Of a DNA stretch of 64,000 bases, positions 16,245-25,685 are shown in pieces (the first letter of the stretch is position 1; every line of letters begins with the position of its first letter). Location: assembly GCF_036289405.1 (NCBI RefSeq), contig NZ_JAYFFI010000011.1, forward strand, positions 1-64,000, given 5' to 3'. The notes below the pieces were generated by a model. It worked only from the letters and a program-made list of their open reading frames with translations, had not been told where the DNA came from and ran no database searches. Source of the stretch: Pseudoramibacter faecis (GTDB lineage Bacteria; Bacillota; Clostridia; Eubacteriales; Eubacteriaceae). The translations under genes and the position numbers were made by a program.

Positions 16245-17188
16245 CGAATAAACCAGTGAAACAGCCAAACGGCGTATTGATTGTGGATAAGCCCAAGGGA
16301 ATGACCTCTCATGATCTCATCAATCGCTTGCGTCGACTTTACCAGTTCAAAAAAATCGGACATACCGGCACGTTGGATCCTAATGCGTCTGGCGTGATGG
16401 TGGTGTGTTTTGGGCAGGCTACCAAATTTATTCAATATTTTACAGATACGGATAAAACCTATCGGGCCGAAGTGATTTTTGGTCTGGAAACAGATACTTA
16501 TGATGCGACAGGGAAAGTGCTCCGAGTATGCACACCAGATTTTTCTATTGCAACATTGCGTCATAGGCTGCAGCAATTTAAGGGCGATTTAATGCAAAAA
16601 CCGCCGATCTATTCGGCTTTAAAAAAAGACGGGAAAAAATATTACGATTATGCGCGAGCCGGCCGAATGATTAAGCTGCCGGAGAGACCGATCCGTATTT
16701 ATCAAATAGAAATTCAAAGAATCGGTGCATTGCCCCAGCGCTGCGAACTTTTGGTCCACTGTTCATCGGGAACCTATATCCGCAGCTTGTGTCATGATCT
16801 GGGAACGGGGATGAATACCTATGCTTGTATGGGTGATTTGAGGCGCACGGCGGTTGGGCGGTGGCGTATTGAAAATGCGCATACTTTGAGTAACCTTGAA
16901 AAAATGTCGATGGTAGAGCGTTTCGAAGGGCTTCAGCCGGCTGAACGCTTTTTAGATCAATATGATTCGGTGCAAAGCAATGCACGAGGCGATCGCTTTA
17001 TTGGAAATGGCGCAGAACTTTACGCTTGGAACAGTATGACCGGTTTTGAAAGATTAGAAGCTGACCAATTACTGCGTATTTACGACAGCCAAGGCAGATT
17101 TAAAGGTATCGGCCAATTTAGATTAAACGGTAAAGTCCAGCCGACTGAACCTTGCGTGCGTCCGCTGAAAATGATGAGTCCAGAATAA
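16241..17188 (+). CDS. truB: tRNA pseudouridine-55 synthase
   Basis: TruB of 315 residues, which makes pseudouridine 55 in the T loop of tRNAs. The N-terminal GVLIVDKPKGMTSHD and the catalytic motif HTGTLDPNASGVM (with the essential aspartate) are clear, followed by YSALKKDGKKYYDYARAG and GTYIRSLCHDLG. A C-terminal extension of about 70 residues resembles a PUA-like tail. It overlaps nrnA by 4 nt and is followed 1 nt later by ribF. Confidence 0.95.
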   Translation: MTNKPVKQPNGVLIVDKPKGMTSHDLINRLRRLYQFKKIGHTGTLDPNASGVMVVCFGQATKFIQYFTDTDKTYRAEVIFGLETDTYDATGKVLRVCTPDFSIATLRHRLQQFKGDLMQKPPIYSALKKDGKKYYDYARAGRMIKLPERPIRIYQIEIQRIGALPQRCELLVHCSSGTYIRSLCHDLGTGMNTYACMGDLRRTAVGRWRIENAHTLSNLEKMSMVERFEGLQPAERFLDQYDSVQSNARGDRFIGNGAELYAWNSMTGFERLEADQLLRIYDSQGRFKGIGQFRLNGKVQPTEPCVRPLKMMSPE

Positions 17189-17189
17189 T

Positions 17190-18101
17190 ATGATGACAGA
17201 AAAATATATAAATCAGGAAATTGCATTAGCTTTAGGTTTCTTTGACGGCGTTCACAAGGGACATCAAAAGCTTTTAGAAAAGACAATGATCATTGCCGAA
17301 GCAAATCATTGGATGTCCGGTGTGATGACCTTTGAAAGTCATCCGCTCAAATTGATCTTCCCGGCTTATGCGCCCAAAATGATTACAACCAATGCTCAAA
17401 AAACGGCTGCAGTGAAGGCCATGGGGATTGATCGAGTCTTTATCAATCAATTCACAGAAGAATTGATGAATCTATCGCCGGAAGCTTTTATTCGCGATTA
17501 TTTATTGCTGAAATACAATGTTAGGCATTTGGTGGTCGGCTTTAATTACACTTTCGGCTATAAAGGTGCCGGAACGACTAAGGATCTGGTAGATTTTGGT
17601 AGTGAATACGGCTTTACGGTTTCTGTGATGCCGCCATGTGTCATTGGGGGAGAAACAGTAAGCTCAACACGCATCCGTGAATTAATCGCCACGGGAAAAG
17701 TGGAGGATGTGCCGCCGCTTCTAGGCCGACCTTATACAGTCGAGGGAAAGATTGTAACTGGAAAACGCCTTGGACATACCTTCGATGTACCAACAGCTAA
17801 TTTGCAGTCGGATGTTTCTGTTATTATGCCAAGCACCGGTGTTTATTTTACAAAGGTGGAGCTTGACGGCAATCAGTATGACGGATTGACCAACTTGGGA
17901 TATAATCCAACATTTGATAAACATCCATACAGCATCGAAACCTATATTTATGATTTTAATCAGAATATTTACGGACATCATCTGAAGGTATCCTTTTTAA
18001 AAAAGATCCGGGATGAAATCAAGTTTGAGTCTGTGGATGCACTCATTGCGCGTATCAAACACGATATCCATTTTATAGACCAAATGTATCGCAAAAAATA
18101 A
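17190..18101 (+). CDS. ribF: Bifunctional riboflavin kinase / FAD synthetase
   Basis: RibF of 303 residues, converting riboflavin to FMN and FAD. The N-terminal nucleotidyltransferase half has ALGFFDGVHKGHQKLL and the ISSTRIRE-like VSSTRIRELI. The C-terminal kinase half has GKRLGHTFDVPTANL (normally GRxLGxPTAN) and NLGYNPTF. ATG codons at 17190 and 17193 are both possible; no strong ribosome binding site is visible, which suggests coupling to truB. No FMN riboswitch precedes it. Confidence 0.94.
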   Translation: MMTEKYINQEIALALGFFDGVHKGHQKLLEKTMIIAEANHWMSGVMTFESHPLKLIFPAYAPKMITTNAQKTAAVKAMGIDRVFINQFTEELMNLSPEAFIRDYLLLKYNVRHLVVGFNYTFGYKGAGTTKDLVDFGSEYGFTVSVMPPCVIGGETVSSTRIRELIATGKVEDVPPLLGRPYTVEGKIVTGKRLGHTFDVPTANLQSDVSVIMPSTGVYFTKVELDGNQYDGLTNLGYNPTFDKHPYSIETYIYDFNQNIYGHHLKVSFLKKIRDEIKFESVDALIARIKHDIHFIDQMYRKK

Positions 18102-18139
18102 AAGGATTTTTTAAATAGAGGGTGAAAGGGGATGATTGA

Positions 18140-19918
18140 ATGCCGAAATATTCGGAAGAGATTATTCAGCGTGTCATAGAAGCCAATGATATTATCGATG
18201 TGGTCTCCCAATATGTTCAACTGAAAAAATCAGGCCATTCATATATGGGATGCTGTCCATTCCACAATGAACGAACACCGTCATTTTCAGTGTCGCAAGA
18301 CAAACAGCTGTATCATTGCTTTGGCTGCGGTGTGGGTGGCAATGTCATTTCCTTTGTAATGGACAAAGAGAATATGAGCTTTCCGGAAGCACTTCAATAC
18401 CTGGCAGAGCGGGCCAATATTCATTTGCCTAAAAGCACTTCCGAAGACGATGCGAAATATCAAAGAAAAGAAACGCTCTATGAGCTGAACCGTGTGTTGG
18501 CTAACCATTATTATACACTGCTCAAGCATCAACCCGATGCGCTGGCATATCTTAAAGAAAGAGGGATTGATGCCCAGACCATTAAAACCTTCGGATTGGG
18601 ATACGCAGCGGACCAGTGGCGCGAAGCGTGCCAGTATCTGACGGCAAAACAATTCAAAATTGATGATATGATCGATAGTGGCGTGGAAATTAAAAATGAC
18701 CGCGGGCAGTTTTACGATCGCTTTCGCAATCGATTGATGATACCCATTCAAAACGCCAGAGACAAGATCATCGGATTTGGGGGTCGCATTCTTTCCAAAG
18801 AGGAACATGGTCCGAAATATTTGAATTCTTCCGAGTCGCTGATTTTTTCTAAAGGGACGGAACTTTTTAATTTAAATCGGGCCAAGAAAAACATTGTCGA
18901 CAATCAGTTAGTGGTGGTAGAAGGCTATATGGATGTCATTGCCCTGTATCAGCGCAGTGTCAAAAATACCGTGGCGGCATTGGGAACGGCCTTTACACCC
19001 CATCATGCCAAGCTTTTAAGCCGCTATGTCGACGAAATCGTCTTGTGCTTTGACGGCGATCAGGCCGGTGAAAATGCAACGAACAAAGCGATCGCAATTC
19101 TAAAAAATTCACCGCTTAAAATCAAAGTGGTGCGGCTCAATGCCGAGGATGACCCGGATTCTTATATTCGCAAAAACGGCGTTGACGCTTTCAGACAACA
19201 GGTGCGGGAAGCCCAAACAGCCATCGAATATCAACTGACCTATCTGAAGAAGGATAATCCATTAAAAACGAACGATGATCGCTTAACCTATGTGAGCCAG
19301 GCGGTTCCCATTATTCGGGGAGCGAAGTCTGATATTGAAAAAAACTTTTTTTCCAAATTGGTCGCGCAGAGCACAGGAATTTCTGCTAAAATGATTTATA
19401 ATGCTGCAGCTAAAAGCATCGGATATTCAGAAGAACAAATAATGCCGGCTTTTAAAAAATATTTAGCGGAACAAAAGAAAAAAACACCCAAGGCTGTGCT
19501 CCAGGCTGAAAAGAATATTATTATAGGCCTTTTAAACCAAACCATCCCTTTTAATGCGCTTGATTTAACGGAATCACATTTTTCTGATGCGATGTTTCGA
19601 CAAGCTTTTTGCGAAATCAAAAAATGTTATCAGGAAAGAAAACCCATGACAGGGGCCACGGTTATTGCCGCTCTTGATCAGCCAGAAGCGCAGCAAGCAT
19701 TAACCGCGCTCATCATGGAAAGCTCGAATGGCGAAGCAAATCCCAAAGAAAGCATTCGCGTGCTTAAGCAATACAAAGATGCCGCAGCGATGCGTGCGCT
19801 GCAAAAGAAACTTAAAACATTGGATCCGAGCGATCCAGAAGTTGCACAAACATTGAATGCATTAATGGAATTGAAAAAACGAAAAGATAGCATGCAGGAG
19901 GTGGAAGATGGCAGATAA
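18140..19918 (+). CDS. dnaG: DNA primase
   Basis: DnaG of 592 residues, which makes RNA primers at the replication fork. The N-terminal zinc finger CCPFHNERTPSF with YHCFGCGVGGN is intact, the TOPRIM domain has VVEGYMDVIAL and CFDGDQAG, and a C-terminal DnaB-binding region follows. AAAGGGG lies before the ATG at 18140. Its 3' end overlaps rpoD by 11 nt. The dnaG-rpoD order is the classic macromolecular-synthesis operon, without rpsU here. Confidence 0.97.
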   Translation: MPKYSEEIIQRVIEANDIIDVVSQYVQLKKSGHSYMGCCPFHNERTPSFSVSQDKQLYHCFGCGVGGNVISFVMDKENMSFPEALQYLAERANIHLPKSTSEDDAKYQRKETLYELNRVLANHYYTLLKHQPDALAYLKERGIDAQTIKTFGLGYAADQWREACQYLTAKQFKIDDMIDSGVEIKNDRGQFYDRFRNRLMIPIQNARDKIIGFGGRILSKEEHGPKYLNSSESLIFSKGTELFNLNRAKKNIVDNQLVVVEGYMDVIALYQRSVKNTVAALGTAFTPHHAKLLSRYVDEIVLCFDGDQAGENATNKAIAILKNSPLKIKVVRLNAEDDPDSYIRKNGVDAFRQQVREAQTAIEYQLTYLKKDNPLKTNDDRLTYVSQAVPIIRGAKSDIEKNFFSKLVAQSTGISAKMIYNAAAKSIGYSEEQIMPAFKKYLAEQKKKTPKAVLQAEKNIIIGLLNQTIPFNALDLTESHFSDAMFRQAFCEIKKCYQERKPMTGATVIAALDQPEAQQALTALIMESSNGEANPKESIRVLKQYKDAAAMRALQKKLKTLDPSDPEVAQTLNALMELKKRKDSMQEVEDGR

Positions 19919-21098
19919 AAAAAACACACTGACAAAAGACGGTGTCCTAAAACAAATGGATACCATCCAGTCTTTGTCGGAAGAAGAAGTCACCCCGGAA
20001 ATCCAGAATTTGCCCGAAATTCAATCCTTGATCAAAAGAGGCAAACAAAAGGGGATTCTTAATAGTGAAGACATTGAGCATGCCCTATCAGAAAAGGATT
20101 TTGACTCCGATGAGATTGATGCAGTGTATCTGTATCTTCAAAAACAAAATATTCGTTTGACCTTTAAGGATATGGATATGACGGATTTGGACGATGCAAG
20201 TATCGCAGAATTACGTTCCATCGAAAAAGACGAAAAGACGAACAAAAAAGAGGATCTGACGGAAAATGTCAATGTGAATGATCCGGTGCGGCTGTATCTA
20301 AAAGAAATCGGTCGTGTTTCCCTGTTGACAGCAGACGAAGAAATGGCCATCGCCAAACGGATGGCCGCCGGAGATGAAGATGCCAAAAAGGAATTGGCAG
20401 AAGCTAATTTGCGCTTGGTAGTCTCCATCGCTAAGCGTTATGTGGGGCGGGGAATGTCATTTCTTGATTTGATTCAAGAAGGGAATCTGGGTCTCATCAA
20501 GGCGGTTGAAAAATTTGATTATACCAAGGGTTTTAAATTCTCTACCTATGCGACTTGGTGGATCCGCCAGGCCATTACAAGAGCTATTGCCGATCAGGCG
20601 AGAACCATTCGTATCCCGGTGCACATGGTTGAAACCATTAATAAATTGATTCGCGTTTCTCGGCAACTCCTGCAGGAATATGGAAGAGAACCAACTCCGG
20701 CTGAAATTGGCAAGGAAATGGGTTTTTCGGAAGATAAAGTGCGGGAAATTCAAAAAATTGCCCAAGATCCGGTTTCGCTTGAAACGCCGATCGGGGAAGA
20801 AGAGGATAGCCATTTGGGTGATTTTATTCCAGACGATGAAGCGCCGGCGCCGTCAGAAGCGGCATCATATGCTCTATTAAAAGAACAGTTGATTGATGTT
20901 TTGAGCACGTTAACCGACCGAGAAGAAAAAGTGTTGCGGCTGCGTTTCGGTTTGGATGATGGCCGTGCAAGAACACTTGAAGAGGTTGGTAAAGAATTCG
21001 ATGTCACGCGGGAAAGAATTCGGCAAATCGAAGCAAAAGCACTGCGAAAACTTCGTCATCCCAGTAGAAGTAAAAAATTAAAGGACTACCTGACCTAA
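19908..21098 (+). CDS. rpoD: Primary sigma factor RpoD/SigA
   Basis: Housekeeping sigma-70 factor of 396 residues. Region 1.2 begins at about 120 (NDPVRLYLKEIGRVSLLT); region 2 has ANLRLVVSIAKRYVGRGMSF and FSTYATWWIRQAITRAI; region 3 follows HMVETINKL; region 4.2 has RFGLDDGRARTLEEVG and VTRERIRQIEAKALRKLRH. The short acidic region 1.1 is as in SigA of Firmicutes. The start at 19908 lies 6 nt after AGGAGGT, inside the end of dnaG. It should read the TTGACA/TATAAT promoters listed here. Confidence 0.97.
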   Translation: MADKKNTLTKDGVLKQMDTIQSLSEEEVTPEIQNLPEIQSLIKRGKQKGILNSEDIEHALSEKDFDSDEIDAVYLYLQKQNIRLTFKDMDMTDLDDASIAELRSIEKDEKTNKKEDLTENVNVNDPVRLYLKEIGRVSLLTADEEMAIAKRMAAGDEDAKKELAEANLRLVVSIAKRYVGRGMSFLDLIQEGNLGLIKAVEKFDYTKGFKFSTYATWWIRQAITRAIADQARTIRIPVHMVETINKLIRVSRQLLQEYGREPTPAEIGKEMGFSEDKVREIQKIAQDPVSLETPIGEEEDSHLGDFIPDDEAPAPSEAASYALLKEQLIDVLSTLTDREEKVLRLRFGLDDGRARTLEEVGKEFDVTRERIRQIEAKALRKLRHPSRSKKLKDYLT

Positions 21099-21782
21099 AT
21101 GTTATCAGAACGGCTGAAGTGTATTGTTGAAGCTGTCGGCAGGGCTGAATGCGTTTTAGATATCGGAACGGATCACGGTTACGTGCCGATTGCGCTGATT
21201 CAAAACGGGCAAGTGCAACGTGCCATTGCTTCAGATATTTCAATATCTTCACTTCAAAAGGCAAAAGAGCAAATTATTCGCCGCGGAATAACTGGTATTG
21301 AAACTCGGTGGGGATCTGGTTTGGATATTATTGCTCCAGGAGAATGCGATGCGGTTGTGATAGCAGGAATGGGCGGCTTGCTGATGGCCGATATTTTGCT
21401 GAAAGGCAAAATAAAATTAGAGCATCATTTTCATTTGATTTTGCAACCTATGAATAATGTTCAGGCTGTGCGCTTAGCGCTTGAAGCCATCGGCGCCCGT
21501 CTTGTTCTTGAAAAAATGGTTTTTGAAGACAGTCATTATTATCAGATTATGGCGGCAGAACCGGGAAAAATGCAAATTTCAACACCTATCGATTATTGGA
21601 TCGGCCTTGCCGATATTCGCGAGGAAAATAAAACTTTTAAGGAATTTGTGCATCACTTGATTCAAAAAGAAAATCATATTTTGGTTCAGGTGTCTGCTAT
21701 TGATACAGATGGTGCCCGCCGCAAGTGGCACCAGTCTCAAGGAATGCTTGATATGCTAAAGGAGGTTGTTGCTCGTGGATAG
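21099..21782 (+). CDS. trmK: tRNA (adenine-22-N1)-methyltransferase TrmK
   Basis: A 227-residue TrmK (COG2384) methyltransferase that modifies A22 in tRNA. SAM-binding motif I is VLDIGTDHGYVPIALI, the acidic motif is AIASDIS, and the family segment VVIAGMGGLLMADIL follows. The ATG begins immediately after the rpoD stop, so translation is probably coupled. The order rpoD-trmK-nif3 is conserved in Firmicutes. Confidence 0.92.
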   Translation: MLSERLKCIVEAVGRAECVLDIGTDHGYVPIALIQNGQVQRAIASDISISSLQKAKEQIIRRGITGIETRWGSGLDIIAPGECDAVVIAGMGGLLMADILLKGKIKLEHHFHLILQPMNNVQAVRLALEAIGARLVLEKMVFEDSHYYQIMAAEPGKMQISTPIDYWIGLADIREENKTFKEFVHHLIQKENHILVQVSAIDTDGARRKWHQSQGMLDMLKEVVARG

Positions 21783-22905
21783 CGTTAAGAAAGAACAATA
21801 CCGAAACAGTGATGTTTTTAAAGCTATTGAGCGAAATGCGCCACGATACTTGGCAGAAAAATGGGATAATGTGGGACTTCAGGTCGGGTCTTATTCACGT
21901 CCGGTTTGCCGAGTTCTTCTCACCTTGGATGTGACATCCGCTGTTGTGGAAGAGGCGATTGAAAAAGATATTGATTTGATCGTTTCCCATCATCCTTTTT
22001 TGTTTAACGGTGTGAAGTCTATTTGTGTAGATGATGGCAAGGGTCAGCTTATTGACGCATTGATCGCCCATAAAATATCCGTTTATTCAGCGCATACCAA
22101 TTTGGATGCCGCCGAATATGGGCTCAATTATTTTATTGCTAAAGCGTTGGGCTTAGAGGAAATGTGTCCACTTTCCAGCAGCCCCAAGGACCGATTGTAT
22201 AAATTAGTGGTTTTTGTACCGGAGTCGCATACGGAGGCCATTCTTCAAGTAATGGGCGATAATGGCGCCGGCTATGTCGGGAAATACAGCCATTGTTCAT
22301 TCCGTGCAGTCGGCAAAGGAACCTTTAAGCCCCTTTCGAAATCAAAACCATTCATCGGCAGTGAAAATCGAGTGGAAACCGTAGCAGAAGATCGTATTGA
22401 GACGGTTATTGATAATGAAATGGCAAAATCCTTGATTCAAAAGATCAAAGCGATTCATCCGTACGAGATCATGGCCTATGATCTTTATCCTTTGGATGAA
22501 TCACTGACAAAAGCGGCCAACGGCCTTGGAAAAATCGGCGATTTGCCAATGGCATTATCACCGCAGGATTTTTTGGAAAGACTAAAATCTGCTTTGGGCT
22601 TGAAGCTTGTTCGCACAGCCGGAAAACCACCCCAGATAATTAAACGCATCGCTCTTTGCACTGGTGCTGGTGCTGAATTTATGGGATTGGCCAAAGTGCG
22701 GGATGCCGATGTTTATGTAACCGGGGATCTCAAATACCATGAGGCCCAGAGCGCACATGAAAATCATCTTTGGGTGGTGGATGCCGGTCATTATGGAACA
22801 GAGCACCAGGTCGTGCTTCTTTTAAAAGAGATGATTGCTGCAAACTGCCCGGTTGTCGAAACGATTATTTCGGAAAAAATGTGTGATTTTTTGGAAATCC
22901 ATTAA
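21775..22905 (+). CDS. Nif3-like dinuclear metal centre protein
   Basis: A 376-residue NIF3/DUF34 family protein (YqfO-type, with the inserted PII/CutA-like middle domain). Metal-binding histidines are in VSHHPFLFNG and AHTNLDAAEYG, and the C-terminal GHYGTEHQV. I prefer the GTG at 21775 (AAAGGAGG 9 nt upstream); TTG codons at 21766/21769 are alternatives but sit too close to the binding site. It overlaps the end of trmK. The cellular substrate of this widespread family is not settled; GTP cyclohydrolase I type 2 is an unreliable label. Confidence 0.88.
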   Translation: MDSVKKEQYRNSDVFKAIERNAPRYLAEKWDNVGLQVGSYSRPVCRVLLTLDVTSAVVEEAIEKDIDLIVSHHPFLFNGVKSICVDDGKGQLIDALIAHKISVYSAHTNLDAAEYGLNYFIAKALGLEEMCPLSSSPKDRLYKLVVFVPESHTEAILQVMGDNGAGYVGKYSHCSFRAVGKGTFKPLSKSKPFIGSENRVETVAEDRIETVIDNEMAKSLIQKIKAIHPYEIMAYDLYPLDESLTKAANGLGKIGDLPMALSPQDFLERLKSALGLKLVRTAGKPPQIIKRIALCTGAGAEFMGLAKVRDADVYVTGDLKYHEAQSAHENHLWVVDAGHYGTEHQVVLLLKEMIAANCPVVETIISEKMCDFLEIH

Positions 22906-22912
22906 TGGTTCG

Positions 22913-22940
22913 TTTACAAACTGTTAAGGTGGCGTATAAA
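22913..22940 (+). promoter_or_regulatory. Promoter of iorAB
   Basis: TTTACA (22913-22918) and TATAAA (22935-22940) with a 16-bp spacer, about 40 nt before the iorA start. Confidence 0.65.
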
Positions 22941-22982
22941 ATAGATGGGGACTTTAGCACAGCATCAAAGTAGGAGGACGCT

Positions 22983-24758
22983 ATGAAAAAATTATTTACT
23001 GGCAACGAAGCCGCTGCGCGCGGTGCATGGGAAGCTGGGGTAAAATTTGCATCGGCTTATCCGGGCACTCCCAGTACAGAAATCCTGGAGAATCTGGCAC
23101 TTTATGATGAAGTTCAGACGGAATGGGCGCCTAACGAAAAAGTGGCCGTGGAAGCGGTTGCTGGGGCCTCTATTGCCGGCATTAGAACCTTGGCTTGCAT
23201 GAAGCATGTGGGTATGAACGTAGCCGCCGATCCCATGTTTACTTTCGCGTATTTGGGTGTCAACGGAGGATCTGTTATCTTGACGGCCGATGAACCGGGA
23301 ATGTTTTCGTCTCAAAATGAACAGGATAATCGCCGGTATGCGCGCCATGCCAAATTGGCCATGTTTGAACCTTCGGATTCACAGGAGACTAAAGATATGA
23401 TGAAGGATGCTTATGATGTGTCTGAAACTTTTGACATCCCTGTGTTGTTCAGAATGACCACCCGTGTTGACCATTCTAAGAGTATTGTTGAATGCTCAGA
23501 TCGCACGGAGATTGCCGATAAACCTTACGAAAAAAATATTCAAAAATATTGCCCGCTGCCGGCGTTCACGCCGGGAATGCAGCAAAAGTTAGCCCAAAAT
23601 TTTGAACGCTTAAAAACATTCACCAATGAATGTAAGTGGAATTATTATGAAGATAATCATAAAGACATCGGGATCGTTGCATCTGGGGTTTCATACTGCT
23701 ACGCGAAAGAAGTCTTCGGCGATCAGGCATCCTATTGCAAAATTGGTTTTTCTTATCCGATGCCGATGGACATGATTAAGGCATTTGCTTCCAAGGTCAA
23801 GACGATTTATGTTTTGGAAGAAAATGATCCCATCATGGAAACAGAGATCAAAGCAGCCGGAATTGACTGCATTGGGAAAGACCTGTTCCCGCAGATGGGA
23901 GAACTGCTCCCGGAAAAGATTCGCAAAGCTGCCTTTGGCAGAAGCCAGGAAGTATTGGCGCCGAACGAAAAAACCGTTGTCGGCCGACCGCCGGCACTTT
24001 GTGCGGGCTGCCCGCATCGTGGTTTTTTTTATGAATTAGGCAAACTGAAAAACACCATGATTTTTGGCGACATAGGTTGCTATACTTTAGGGCTTTCTGC
24101 GCCGTATAATGCAACGGATGCGTTGGTCTGTATGGGAGCTTCTATCTCTGGTGGACATGGTGTGGCTCAGGCTTTTAAAATTAAAGGCGAAGACAAAAAG
24201 GTCGTTTCCGTAATCGGGGATTCTACTTTCTTTCATTCCGGAATCACGTCCTTGATGGATGCGGCTTACAACAGGAGCTCTTATTTGACCGTGATTTTGG
24301 ATAACCGTATTACTGGCATGACGGGCCATCAGGAAAATCCGGGAAGCGGTTACGATCTGAAAGGCAATGCCGCGCCAATTATTGATATTGAAGCCGTTTG
24401 CCGGGCTCTGAATATCGAGAATATTCGAACCATTGATCCCAATAACTTGGAAGAAACCAAGGCAGCGCTGGAATGGGGGATTACCTGTGAGGGTCCGGCG
24501 GTTATTATTACCCGTTGGCCCTGCGCTTTAAAACGGCTTTCGATGGAAGACAAGGAAGAATTCCCTCAGGTATTTACCGAAAAATATGAAGTTCTCATGG
24601 ACAAATGCATCGGATGCAAGAAATGCATTGGAACAGGATGTCCGGCGCTGGAATTTGGCCGCGTTAAAGACAAAAAAATGACCATTACCAGCGCCTGTGT
24701 GGGCTGTAGCGTTTGTGGTCAGGTTTGTCCGGTCGATGCAATTGTTAAGAAAGCGTGA
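22983..24758 (+). CDS. iorA: Indolepyruvate:ferredoxin oxidoreductase, alpha subunit
   Basis: IorA of 591 residues. With IorB it oxidatively decarboxylates aryl-2-oxoacids from transaminated aromatic amino acids to the acyl-CoA, reducing ferredoxin. The N-terminal pyrimidine-binding domain starts GNEAAARGAWEAGVKFASAYPGTPST, the TPP site is around GDIGCYTLG and GDSTFFHSG, and the C-terminal ferredoxin domain holds two Cys clusters (CIGCKKCIGTGC and CVGCSVCGQVC). The spacing of the first cluster, with the extra residues before the last Cys, is normal for IorA. AGGAGG precedes the ATG. It indicates amino-acid fermentation in an anaerobe. Confidence 0.95.
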   Translation: MKKLFTGNEAAARGAWEAGVKFASAYPGTPSTEILENLALYDEVQTEWAPNEKVAVEAVAGASIAGIRTLACMKHVGMNVAADPMFTFAYLGVNGGSVILTADEPGMFSSQNEQDNRRYARHAKLAMFEPSDSQETKDMMKDAYDVSETFDIPVLFRMTTRVDHSKSIVECSDRTEIADKPYEKNIQKYCPLPAFTPGMQQKLAQNFERLKTFTNECKWNYYEDNHKDIGIVASGVSYCYAKEVFGDQASYCKIGFSYPMPMDMIKAFASKVKTIYVLEENDPIMETEIKAAGIDCIGKDLFPQMGELLPEKIRKAAFGRSQEVLAPNEKTVVGRPPALCAGCPHRGFFYELGKLKNTMIFGDIGCYTLGLSAPYNATDALVCMGASISGGHGVAQAFKIKGEDKKVVSVIGDSTFFHSGITSLMDAAYNRSSYLTVILDNRITGMTGHQENPGSGYDLKGNAAPIIDIEAVCRALNIENIRTIDPNNLEETKAALEWGITCEGPAVIITRWPCALKRLSMEDKEEFPQVFTEKYEVLMDKCIGCKKCIGTGCPALEFGRVKDKKMTITSACVGCSVCGQVCPVDAIVKKA

Positions 24759-24763
24759 TCATA

Positions 24764-25342
24764 ATGAAGACAAAAAATATTTTATTGGCGGGTGTCGGCG
24801 GACAGGGAACGATCACGGCAGCCAAATTGCTGACGACAGGTTTAATGCAGGCCGGCTACGATGTCAAGATGAGTGAAATTCATGGGATGAGTCAGCGCGG
24901 CGGATCAGTCAGTTCCCAGGTTCGCTATGGCGATGAAGTACAGTCTCCGGTAATTGAATTGGGAACGGCCGATATCCTCGTTGCCTTTGAAAAGATGGAA
25001 GCCATGCGCTATATCGATTATCTGAAAGCAGATGGTAAAGTGATTGTCAATGACACGGAGATCTGGCCGATGCCGGTCGTGATCGGCCAGGCGGAATATC
25101 ATCCGGATATTTTGGGAGAGCTTGCTAAAATCGCTGATGCAAAAGTGATTCCGGCTTCAGATATCGCGACAGAAATGGGCAATGAAAAAGTAACAAATGT
25201 GATTTTGCTGGGAACGATCGTTAAGGCAATGGGCCTGGAACATATCGATTGGAACCGGATTATCGAAGATAATGTTAAATCGAAATTTGTTGAATTAAAC
25301 AAAGCGGCAATGGCCAAAGGTATGGCCTTGGTTGCAGAATGA
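24764..25342 (+). CDS. iorB: Indolepyruvate:ferredoxin oxidoreductase, beta subunit
   Basis: IorB of 192 residues, the gamma-type subunit of the 2-oxoacid:ferredoxin oxidoreductase superfamily. LLAGVGGQGTITAAKLL is the nucleotide-loop signature and EIHGMSQRGGSVSSQVRYG is diagnostic. I take the ATG at 24764; the frame is open to a GTG at 24755 overlapping iorA. The end overlaps the next gene by 4 nt. Confidence 0.94.
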   Translation: MKTKNILLAGVGGQGTITAAKLLTTGLMQAGYDVKMSEIHGMSQRGGSVSSQVRYGDEVQSPVIELGTADILVAFEKMEAMRYIDYLKADGKVIVNDTEIWPMPVVIGQAEYHPDILGELAKIADAKVIPASDIATEMGNEKVTNVILLGTIVKAMGLEHIDWNRIIEDNVKSKFVELNKAAMAKGMALVAE

Positions 25343-25650
25343 GCCAGCCATTAAAGACAGACCATTATAAATTTTTTCAGCATCGGGAATGCGAATATTT
25401 TCCATGCCATCCAATGGAGAACCTGGAGGATTTTAATTGTCTGTTTTGTTATTGTCCTCTTTATGCCTTAGGCAAAGACTGCGGAGGTAATTATACTGTT
25501 TCGGATAAAGGGGTAAAGATCTGTACCAATTGTTGTTTTCCGCATTATCGGCAAAATTATGATCGTGTCATCCAAAAATTGATGACACTTTTGGAACGAA
25601 TGAAGCAAGCAAACTTAGCATCAATGCAGAAAGATCAGAAAAAAGAATAA
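25339..25650 (+). CDS. Cysteine-rich small domain protein
   Basis: A 103-residue protein with nine cysteines in a characteristic order: HRECEYFPCHP, FNCLFCYCPLY, KDCGG, ICTNCCFPHY. This matches the cysteine-rich small domain family of anaerobes, thought to bind metal. It overlaps iorB by ATGA, so it is in the ior operon. A role in maturation or metal supply for the oxidoreductase is only an inference from position; the C-terminal helix is charged and soluble. Confidence 0.75.
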   Translation: MSQPLKTDHYKFFQHRECEYFPCHPMENLEDFNCLFCYCPLYALGKDCGGNYTVSDKGVKICTNCCFPHYRQNYDRVIQKLMTLLERMKQANLASMQKDQKKE

Positions 25651-25685
25651 AATCCGTTATCGGGAGAATTGGAGGAGGATAACAG

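Noticed and set aside
17150..17190. FMN riboswitch before ribF
   Set aside because: ribF lies 1 nt after truB; no room for a leader.
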